Source of the DNA: Peptococcaceae bacterium BRH_c4a | Lineage (GTDB): Bacteria; Bacillota; Desulfotomaculia; Desulfotomaculales; Desulfocucumaceae | NCBI GenBank assembly: GCA_000961585.1 | Contig: LADN01000089.1 | Location: 1 to 64,000, forward strand | DNA: 64,000 nucleotides | Reading direction: 5' to 3' | Shown: positions 32,673-39,433 of the stretch, in pieces | How positions within the stretch are numbered: position 1 is the first letter of the stretch | Layout of the letters: each line of letters starts with the position of its first letter | The notes under the pieces: model-generated | Databases searched by the model: none | The model's input: the letters and a program-made list of their open reading frames with translations, nothing else | Told to the model about the DNA's origin: nothing | Program-made: the position numbers and the translations under genes

Positions 32673-33989
32673 ATGAGCAAGACCCTTGACCAGATAAAAA
32701 CTATATTTGAATTGTTTTCCGAGGCAGTTCTCATTTTAGATGGGGACTTTAAGGTGATATGGAAAAACAGAACCGCCTCTTCCAGGTTGCCTGTCAGCCT
32801 CAACTCAGTAAAAGCACCAAAGAATTTAACCGGGGGAAAAATCGACAAAGTAACAATCCCCACCGTACACGGCGAGGAAAGCGCCTGCATGGCGCCGCTC
32901 CGCGATCTGTTTATCCTGTTTATTCCCGACCCTTTTCCCAAAGCCAAAACCGACAGAACCCCGGCGCCCAACAACCCGCAAAAAGATTTAAAAAATATTC
33001 CGTCCGCCTACATTTATACCAGTAAGGCCATGATAGAAACCATCAATCTTTCCACAAGGGCCGCCAGTGTTGATACAAACATCCTGATCACTGGTGAAAC
33101 CGGTATCGGAAAGACTTTTCTGGCCAAACTGATTCATACCAACTCACCCCGTAAAGATGGCCCCTTTGTATCCATAAATTGCGGGGCTATTCCCCCGACG
33201 TTGCTGGAATCTGAATTGTTCGGATACGAGAAGGGCGCCTTTACCGGAGCCGATCGGACAGGCCGGGTTGGACTTCTGGAAACAGGGGTTCTGGGAACAG
33301 TTTTCCTGGATGAAATAGCCGAACTGTCGATAAATCTTCAAGTCAAACTTCTAAACGCCATTGAAGAGAAAAAAATTACCCGTATAGGGGGCCGGAAGCC
33401 TGTCGAATTGGATATACGCATTATTGCCGCCACCAACAAGGACCTGACCAAAATGGTAAGTGAAGGAAATCTCCGGGAAGATCTTTTTTACCGGCTTAAT
33501 GTTATTTCACTGGTTATTCCCCCTCTGCGCAGCCGCCCGGAGGATATCTTGCCTCTGGCCAATCATTTCCTGGAAAAATACAACCTCAAATACAATGTGC
33601 ATAAAACCTTTAACCCCGACGTTATCCAGGCGTTCATTCAATACGGCTGGCCGGGAAACATACGTGAACTGCAAAATGCCATAGAGCGGATGATGGTCAT
33701 GTCGGAAAAGGAGAAGATAACGGTTCAAGATTTACCACCGCATATTCTGGCGCCCAGGGCCGTACTAACACCCCCGCCGCCTTCCAATAAAGAGTCAAAC
33801 CTGCAAAACGAGAGGGAGACCTTGGAGCGTGAGTTAATTCTTAAATCGCTCCGGGAAAATAAAAGCATCCGAGGGGCGGCACGCAAGCTGGGAATTAGTC
33901 ACGCCACCCTCTTGAGAAAAATTGATAAACTGAATTTGAATGGCGCAATTCTTGCTTCTAGTAAGGGTAGAGGTGGAAAACGTGAATAA
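32673..33989 (+). CDS. Sigma-54-dependent transcriptional activator (PAS-AAA-Fis HTH)
   Basis: 438 residues. A short PAS-like sensor (about 1-60: FSEAVLILDGDFKVIWKNRTA) is followed by a linker and the AAA+ domain: Walker A ITGETGIGKTFLA, the sigma-54-contacting GAFTGA loop in FGYEKGAFTGADRTG, Walker B GTVFLDEIAEL, and YGWPGNIRELQNAIERM. The C-terminal Fis-type helix-turn-helix is SIRGAARKLGISHATLLRKI. ATG with AAGGGGGG upstream. It probably senses the substrate or its CoA ester. It lies between its predicted binding sites and co-transcribed ligase 3. Confidence 0.93.
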   Translation: MSKTLDQIKTIFELFSEAVLILDGDFKVIWKNRTASSRLPVSLNSVKAPKNLTGGKIDKVTIPTVHGEESACMAPLRDLFILFIPDPFPKAKTDRTPAPNNPQKDLKNIPSAYIYTSKAMIETINLSTRAASVDTNILITGETGIGKTFLAKLIHTNSPRKDGPFVSINCGAIPPTLLESELFGYEKGAFTGADRTGRVGLLETGVLGTVFLDEIAELSINLQVKLLNAIEEKKITRIGGRKPVELDIRIIAATNKDLTKMVSEGNLREDLFYRLNVISLVIPPLRSRPEDILPLANHFLEKYNLKYNVHKTFNPDVIQAFIQYGWPGNIRELQNAIERMMVMSEKEKITVQDLPPHILAPRAVLTPPPPSNKESNLQNERETLERELILKSLRENKSIRGAARKLGISHATLLRKIDKLNLNGAILASSKGRGGKRE

Positions 33990-35508
33990 AATCAATTTCG
34001 CAAATATACTTGAATCCACAGTAAACCGTTTACCCAACCAGTTGGCCCTAATAACCGAAGAAGGCAGCTTAACCTATGAGGAGCTGTACTTACATGTAAA
34101 TTCTCTTGCACGAGGTCTCATGGATCTCGGAATAAAGCAGGGGAATACAGTTGCCTGCCTGCTGCCAAATGGTCTGGAAATAGTCACAACCCATTTTGCC
34201 GCGGCAAAAATCGGGGCTACCCTGGTGCCCCTTAACCATTACCTCAAGCCGCCGGAATTACAAATTCTCCTTAAACATTCCGGGGCTATGCTTCTCATTG
34301 CCCACTCCTCCTTTGCCAAACATATTATGGCATTAGACAAAGCCGTCATTGAAAAGTTGATTATAATATGGGCGGGTGAATCCGCCCCTGGAGACACAAA
34401 TTTTAAAGAAATAATCAATTCATATCCCCGGCTGGATATTTATCCTGAAACAACCGTTAATGAACTATGCAGCATTCTTTATACCTCCGGAACAACCGGC
34501 AATCCAAAAGGTGTGATGCGCACCCATGAGAATAATTACTGGGCCGCGATAAACATGGCTCTTCATATTCCCTACAAGCCAGGGGATCTGGAACTTTTTT
34601 TGCTGCCAATGTCTACCATAGGCTTCTTTAATATTTTTGCTCCAAACATTATCGGCGGATCAACCGTCCTGATCCAGGAAAGTTTTGAAAAGGGAAAAAT
34701 TTTAGAAGCCATCGACGGAAACCGTATTACCCGTATTTATCTGGCATCTCCCATGTGGGATATGCTTATTTCCAACCAGAGATTTTTTGAGTACGATACC
34801 TCAAGCCTGGAGCAATTACTGGCCGGGTCCGCCCCTATGCCTGTGGAAACAAAGATCCGTATGAGCAAGGTATTTTCGGCCGCAAAAATTTACGAAATAT
34901 GGGGAATGACGGAAGGCGGATTAATAAGCCTCGGGCCGGAAAAAGCCTTTGAAAAGCTGGGATCCATCGGCAAGCCGATTCATTTTAACGAGGCTAAAAT
35001 AGTGGATGAGCAAAGTTTCAAAGTTACCCCCGGTATGGTCGGAGAAATAGTTATACGGGGAAAATCCGTCATGCCCGGCTACTACAAGAATCCCGAAGAG
35101 ACCAATAAGTGCTTTAATGAAGGCTGGTTTCATACCGCTGACATGGCCCGTTATGACGATGAGGGATATATTTACCTGGTCGGCCGGAAATCGGACATGA
35201 TTATCTTTGGTGACAACAAAGTGTACCCGAAGGAAGTGGAAGAAGTCCTTCTGATGCACCCGCATGTTATTGAGGCTGCCGCTTTTGGTTTACCCGACAA
35301 AGTATGGGGAGAAATAGCGGTGGCCGTGGTGGTGAAACAAAAGGATTCCCCCGTTACCCAAAAGGAATTGAATGATTTTATGGAAAAGTATATTGCCAAT
35401 TACAAAAAACCGAAATTTATTTTTTTTAGCGATGAACTCCCGAGGACAGCCACTGGTAAAATAATTAAGAATGAATTAAAAAAAATATACATCGGTGAAA
35501 TATCTTAA
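33982..35508 (+). CDS. Acyl-CoA synthetase (AMP-forming), copy 3
   Basis: 508 residues from GTG 33982, which overlaps the regulator's last codons by 8 bases and has AGAGGTGG upstream. ANL motifs: SILYTSGTTGNPKGVMRTHE, KIYEIWGMTEGGLIS, GWFHTADMARYDDEGYIYL, RKSDMIIFGDNKVYPKEVEE, and the terminal PRTATGKIIKNELKK lysine. Coupling to the activator suggests that it makes the inducing CoA ester or handles a related acid (inference). An intrinsic terminator follows 18 bases later. Confidence 0.91.
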   Translation: MNKINFANILESTVNRLPNQLALITEEGSLTYEELYLHVNSLARGLMDLGIKQGNTVACLLPNGLEIVTTHFAAAKIGATLVPLNHYLKPPELQILLKHSGAMLLIAHSSFAKHIMALDKAVIEKLIIIWAGESAPGDTNFKEIINSYPRLDIYPETTVNELCSILYTSGTTGNPKGVMRTHENNYWAAINMALHIPYKPGDLELFLLPMSTIGFFNIFAPNIIGGSTVLIQESFEKGKILEAIDGNRITRIYLASPMWDMLISNQRFFEYDTSSLEQLLAGSAPMPVETKIRMSKVFSAAKIYEIWGMTEGGLISLGPEKAFEKLGSIGKPIHFNEAKIVDEQSFKVTPGMVGEIVIRGKSVMPGYYKNPEETNKCFNEGWFHTADMARYDDEGYIYLVGRKSDMIIFGDNKVYPKEVEEVLLMHPHVIEAAAFGLPDKVWGEIAVAVVVKQKDSPVTQKELNDFMEKYIANYKKPKFIFFSDELPRTATGKIIKNELKKIYIGEIS

Positions 35509-35525
35509 AAAAATCCGGTAACTCT

Positions 35526-35557
35526 AAGAGCGCTTTTCAGGCGCTCTTTCTATTTTT
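35526..35557 (+). terminator. Intrinsic terminator after ligase 3
   Basis: AAGAGCGC, loop TTTTCAG, GCGCTCTT followed by a T-rich tail (TCTATTTTT). It separates the regulator-ligase transcript from the thiolase operon. Confidence 0.82.
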
Positions 35558-35640
35558 AAACATGCATTTGGTTAACATTCATATCATTGCTAAGTTTTAA
35601 TGCATTAAGCTAACCAGTGGGAACCACCCATTAAATAAAG

Positions 35641-35658
35641 TGGTTCATATCCGTACCA
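35641..35658. promoter_or_regulatory. Third activator site upstream of the thiolase operon
   Basis: TGGTTCATATCCGTACCA has the same TGGT-N10-ACCA layout as the two sites at 32561-32600. Its centre is about 97 bp upstream of the start predicted from the -24/-12 element at 35720. Rest of 35558-35832: apart from this site and the promoter I see no gene. Confidence 0.68.
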
Positions 35659-35719
35659 AATTAAACCTGCGATTGCCGGAAACCCTTAAAAATAACCTGA
35701 ATATCCGGTTCGTAAAAAC

Positions 35720-35735
35720 TGGCAGCGATATTGCA
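35720..35735 (+). promoter_or_regulatory. Sigma-54 (-24/-12) promoter of DUF35-thiolase-dehydrogenase operon
   Basis: TGGCAGCGATATTGCA matches TGGCAC-N5-TTGCA at all defined positions but one, with the exact GG-N10-GC spacing. The predicted start is near 35747. It implies common control with the divergent transport operon. Confidence 0.83.
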
Positions 35736-35832
35736 AAAGTAGACTTCAGCAGGTAAAAAGGCATGGGAGATATTTTCCTGCGCTGAGGTAAAGGAACAGG
35801 TTCTATGGAACTTTACAGTGTCCGGGGAGGTG

Positions 35833-35970
35833 ATGGTGTCCCCGCTGGCCTCCGAAGATGAGTTAAAGGCATTAAGGAAGCTGGATTCGGGAGAGCTTTT
35901 ATTAAACGGCGGTAAAAAGCAAGTTGACTTTTGGGATTGGATAAAGCTGATGAGCCGGAAAGAATCATAA
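35833..35970 (+). CDS. Small open frame in the thiolase operon leader
   Basis: 45 codons from ATG 35833 (or GTG 35836, which has GGGGAGG at a better distance). The product starts MVSPLASEDELKALRKLDSG and ends in a Trp-rich helix (FWDWIKLMSRKES). It is charged, soluble, with no known family. It lies between the sigma-54 promoter and the DUF35 gene, so it would be the first translated frame of that mRNA. It may be a small protein, a leader peptide, or the open C-terminal remnant of a longer gene, since the frame is open upstream to a stop near 35740. Confidence 0.4.
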   Translation: MVSPLASEDELKALRKLDSGELLLNGGKKQVDFWDWIKLMSRKES

Positions 35971-35992
35971 TCCGATGGGAGGAAATTTCCAG

Positions 35993-36409
35993 ATGAATGA
36001 CAATGCCATTCCTATTAAAAACGGATTCTTCTTGTGGGAGGGCGCCGAACCAAAGTTATTGATCAGCAAATGCAAACTGTGCAATACCCCTGCCTTCCCC
36101 CAAACTTCGTACTGCCCAAATTGCGCCTCTGACCAGGTTGAAGTTGTGCAACTGGGCAGCAGGGGGAAGTTGCGCAATTTTACCAAAGTGCGCAACATGC
36201 CCCCAGAATGCAGAATAGCAGTCCCTTACGGTGTCGGAATAGCGGAATTTCCTGAGTACAACATCCGTATAATGGGGCTTTTGACCATCCACGACTTAAG
36301 CAAGCTGAGGCCGGGAATGGAAATCAAACTGGTGGTCGGCAGGGTGTATGAAGAGCAGGGCCAGGAGGTTTTCACGTACAAGTTCCAACCTGTGGAGGAG
36401 GGTATATAA
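35993..36409 (+). CDS. Zn-ribbon/OB-fold (DUF35) acyl-CoA-associated protein
   Basis: 138 residues from ATG 35993 (GGGAGG 10 bases upstream). The N-terminal rubredoxin-like zinc ribbon CKLCNTPAFPQTSYCPNC has two CxxC pairs; an OB-fold follows (GRGKLRNFTKVRN-like strand to the end). DUF35 proteins partner thiolases of the SCP-x type, bind acyl-CoA and are encoded directly beside them, as here. It ends one base before the thiolase ATG. Confidence 0.88.
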   Translation: MNDNAIPIKNGFFLWEGAEPKLLISKCKLCNTPAFPQTSYCPNCASDQVEVVQLGSRGKLRNFTKVRNMPPECRIAVPYGVGIAEFPEYNIRIMGLLTIHDLSKLRPGMEIKLVVGRVYEEQGQEVFTYKFQPVEEGI

Positions 36410-37549
36410 ATGCGCGAAGTAGTCATAGCAGGAGTAGGGATACATCCGTTCGGCCGCTTTCCAGACAAAGACTACCGGGAGATAGGGCGTACTGCGGTCG
36501 TGATGGCGTTGAAGGACGCCAACATGCAGTGGAAGGATATCCAGACAGCCTATGTGGGCAATGTCATGGCGGAAATGGCCAAAGGGCATAATGTTTTACA
36601 GCCTCTGGGCGTAACCGGCATACCTATAATAAACGTTGAAAACGCCTGTGCCAGCGGGGGAGCAAGCCTAAGACTGGCTTACGATGCCATCGCCAACGGG
36701 CTTTATGATGTGGCCCTGGTAATGGGGGTGGAAAAAGCCCCCAAGGGGTTTATCGCCAACTGCGGCTACGATCGCTGGCAGATGTGGACTGGCATGGGAG
36801 TGAACCCCCTGTATTTTGCCATGAATATCCAGGATCATATGATTCAGTACGGCACAACCTCTGAGCAACTGGCCAAGATTTCGGTGAAAAACCACCGCAA
36901 CGCCACCAAGAATCCCTATGCCATGTACCGCAAAGAATTCAGCATCGAAGAAGTGCTCAATTCCCCGATGGTATGCGAACCGCTTACGCTTCTTATGCTC
37001 TGCGCGCCCAATGAGGGATCTGCAGCCGCTGTTCTCTGCGCAAAGGACGTGGTCCACAAGTATACCACTAAATATGTAACCATAGCAGCCACCGCACTCT
37101 GCACCAGGCTGCCCCAAGACATGTTTCTGCCGGCTGTCTCCGCCCCCACCAACCTGGATCATCCAACCCTGACCGAGCGCACCGCCAGTATGGCATATAA
37201 AATGGCGGGAATCGGACCGGAAGACTTAAGCCTTGTTGAACTGCAGGATACCGACGCCGGGTCGGAGATCCTTTATACCGAGGGGCTTGGCCTATGTCCC
37301 AAAGGAGAAGCCGGCCGGCTGATTGACGAAGGAGTGACCGAACCGACGGGCCGCATACCTGTAAATGTGAGTGGCGGCTTGCTTTCTAAAGGGGAGCCTC
37401 TGGGGGCGTCCAGCCTGGGCCAGGTGGTGGAATTAACCTGGCAATTGCGCGATGACGCAGGTCCACGCCAAATCCAGGGAGCCAAAGTAGGCCTGGGTCA
37501 TACCGAAGGCGCTGGAGGAAACTGCTCCGTAATCATACTAAAACGCTAA
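36410..37549 (+). CDS. Thiolase family protein (SCP-x/lipid-transfer type)
   Basis: 379 residues. The active-site cysteine lies in NVENACASGGASLRLAYDAI, the ELQDTDAGSEIL region replaces the usual ELHDCFT, and the C-terminal GLGHTEGAGGNCSVIIL carries the His and second Cys positions. Full NEAFA-type motifs of classical thiolases are absent, as expected for the SCP-x-like group that works with DUF35 partners. The likely role is thiolytic cleavage of a 3-oxoacyl-CoA, perhaps branched or cyclic (inference). Fused start/stop with the DUF35 gene. Confidence 0.9.
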   Translation: MREVVIAGVGIHPFGRFPDKDYREIGRTAVVMALKDANMQWKDIQTAYVGNVMAEMAKGHNVLQPLGVTGIPIINVENACASGGASLRLAYDAIANGLYDVALVMGVEKAPKGFIANCGYDRWQMWTGMGVNPLYFAMNIQDHMIQYGTTSEQLAKISVKNHRNATKNPYAMYRKEFSIEEVLNSPMVCEPLTLLMLCAPNEGSAAAVLCAKDVVHKYTTKYVTIAATALCTRLPQDMFLPAVSAPTNLDHPTLTERTASMAYKMAGIGPEDLSLVELQDTDAGSEILYTEGLGLCPKGEAGRLIDEGVTEPTGRIPVNVSGGLLSKGEPLGASSLGQVVELTWQLRDDAGPRQIQGAKVGLGHTEGAGGNCSVIILKR

Positions 37550-37568
37550 AAAATGAGGTGAAAATATA

Positions 37569-38705
37569 TTGCAGGAGTTCACATCTGATCAATTAATGCT
37601 GCGCGATATGGCGCGTCGCGTTGCAGACGAAAAAATATCCCCTCTGGCCGCTGAAATCGACGCCAAGAGCCATTACCCGGACGAACTGGTGGACCTCTTC
37701 CGGAAACTGGACCTGTTTGCCATCCCTTACCCCGAAAAATACGGCGGGGCGGGGCAGGGAGTTCTCAGCGCCTGCATAATGGCAGAGGAATTGGCAAAGG
37801 TTTGCAGCAACTCCGCCATGGTTCCCACCACGCAGGAACTGGGAGCCACCCCCATACTGCTCGGGGGCAATGAGGATCAAAAGTCGAAATACCTGCCTCC
37901 CATATGCAAAGGCGAGGTACGGGTTTCTTTCGCCTTAACGGAGCCGGAAGCCGGATCGGACGTAGGAAATATACAAACCAAAGCCGTACGAAAAGGCAAT
38001 GAATATATAATCAACGGCGTGAAACGGTTTATTTCCTACTCGGACGTTGCGGACATAATGGTGGTCTTTGCCAAAACCGACCCCGCCGCCGATGCCCGCG
38101 GTCTAAGCGCCTTAATCGTTGACGCTCATTCCCCGGGCATAACCATTGGAAAGCACGAGGATAAAATGGGATTCCGCGGCTTCAATGCGTGCGAGGTTTA
38201 CTTTGACGAGGTTCACGTCCCGGCGGAAAATCTGCTGGCGGGAGAAGGCCAGGGGTTTAAGTTGGCCATGAAAACCCTTGACAAGACGCGCCCCATTGTA
38301 GGGGCAATAGGAGTGGGACTGGCCGAGGGATGCCTTGAGTATGCCATAAACTACAGTAAACAGCGGGTTCAATTCGGCAAACCCATCTCTTCATTCCAGG
38401 GCCTGCAGTTTATGATGGCCGATATGGCCATCCTTGTCGAGGCTTCCCGTCAGATGGTTTACAAGGCTGCCCGGGCCGCCGACAATGAAGATCCCGAAAT
38501 GGCCAAGCTTGGCGCTATAGCAAAATGTTTAGCAACCGACACTGCCATGCGGGTATCTGTTGATGCGGTACAAATTCTCGGCGGGTCTGGCTACATGCGT
38601 GAATACCCGCTTGAGAGAAGAATGCGGGAAGCAAAACTACTGCAAATCGTTGAAGGAACTAATCAAATTCAGCGTGTTGTAATTGCTAACAAAATTTTAT
38701 CATAG
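37569..38705 (+). CDS. Acyl-CoA dehydrogenase
   Basis: 378 residues. FAD-binding motif VSFALTEPEAGSDVGNIQTKAV, DKMGFRGFNACEVYFDEVHVPAENLLAG, and the C-terminal YMREYPLERRMREAKLLQIVEGTNQIQRVVIA with the catalytic Glu in the VEGTNQIQ segment. It introduces the alpha-beta double bond of acyl-CoA; electrons would go to an ETF encoded elsewhere. TTG start with GAGGTG upstream. It closes the operon. Confidence 0.94.
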   Translation: MQEFTSDQLMLRDMARRVADEKISPLAAEIDAKSHYPDELVDLFRKLDLFAIPYPEKYGGAGQGVLSACIMAEELAKVCSNSAMVPTTQELGATPILLGGNEDQKSKYLPPICKGEVRVSFALTEPEAGSDVGNIQTKAVRKGNEYIINGVKRFISYSDVADIMVVFAKTDPAADARGLSALIVDAHSPGITIGKHEDKMGFRGFNACEVYFDEVHVPAENLLAGEGQGFKLAMKTLDKTRPIVGAIGVGLAEGCLEYAINYSKQRVQFGKPISSFQGLQFMMADMAILVEASRQMVYKAARAADNEDPEMAKLGAIAKCLATDTAMRVSVDAVQILGGSGYMREYPLERRMREAKLLQIVEGTNQIQRVVIANKILS

Positions 38706-38758
38706 ATTATTCACAACACTTAGTAAACAATGTCATATAGACAACAGCTTCTGCGTCC

Positions 38759-39280
38759 TTGGTACCGCCAAAAAGGCAGGCCAAGGGCTTTTATTATTTT
38801 GGCTCAACTAAATATAATTATGACGGGACGGCTCCCCGGCTGACAGACACAAAATCCAGCTTTGACCTGGACAGCGATGGCCATGATGATCAGATTTCCT
38901 TCGTGGGGCCGGGAAGCGGTTTTCTTGCCCTGGATTTAAATAGTGATGGCGTTATAAGTGGAAGGGAGCTTTTGGGGCCCCAAAGCGGCAACGGATTTTC
39001 GAATCTGAGTAAATATGATGACGACGGCAATCAGTGGATTGACGAAAACGATGATATTTTCAACCGCCTGCGCATATGGACAAAGGATGCTGACGGCAAC
39101 GATATTCTGTTTGCCTTGGGACAAAAGGGAATAGGCGCCATATATCTGGGTAACCTCAACACATTGTTTTCCTTCAAAGACCAGTCCAACGAAGAGCAGG
39201 CCCGGATAACACAATCAGGTATTTTCGTAAAAGAGGATGGATCGGTGGGTACAATGCAGCAAGTGGATCTGGTTGTATAA
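38759..39280 (+). pseudogene. N-terminally truncated Asp-rich (calcium-binding-like) protein
   Basis: The frame opens at TTG 38759 without a ribosome site, just after an in-frame TAG. The product (up to 173 residues) is rich in D-x-D-x-D-G loops (DLDSDGHDDQISF, ALDLNSDGVISGRELLG, KYDDDGNQWIDENDDIFNRLRIW) and ends with KEDGSVGTMQQVDLVV. I recall this block as the C-terminal part of longer Firmicute proteins, so this is probably a 5'-truncated relic, though a short expressed protein cannot be excluded. Repeat words and a terminator follow. Confidence 0.6.
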
Positions 39281-39281
39281 A

Positions 39282-39394
39282 ATAGCTATCAGCAATCAGC
39301 CGCCAGCTATCAACCACCCTGAAAAACACCTTATACTAAAGACCCGCAACTGAATACTAACTCCTGATTGCTGTTTGCTGAAAGCTGACGGCTG
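39282..39394. repeat. Repeat words after the truncated gene
   Basis: Directly after the stop come AGCTATCAGCAATCAGCCGCC and, 60 bases on, the related inverse words CTGATTGCTGTTTGCTGAAAG and GCTGACGGCTGAAAGC (each quoted in part). They form loose inverted repeats and precede the terminator. Similar word repeats occur after other genes downstream. Confidence 0.6.
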
Positions 39395-39433
39395 AAAGCC
39401 AGTCGCCCTGTGGGGCGACTGGCTTTCATTTTT
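39395..39433 (+). terminator. Strong intrinsic terminator
   Basis: AAAGCCAGTCGCCC, loop TGTG, perfect complement, then CATTTTT. The T-run overlaps the stop codon of the convergent lipoprotein gene. Confidence 0.85.

Noticed and set aside
35638-35757. About 39 codons open at the UAS and sigma-54 promoter before the DUF35 gene
   Set aside because: The stretch is explained by the activator dyad and the -24/-12 element; no ribosome site, and the frame would be upstream of the predicted transcript.
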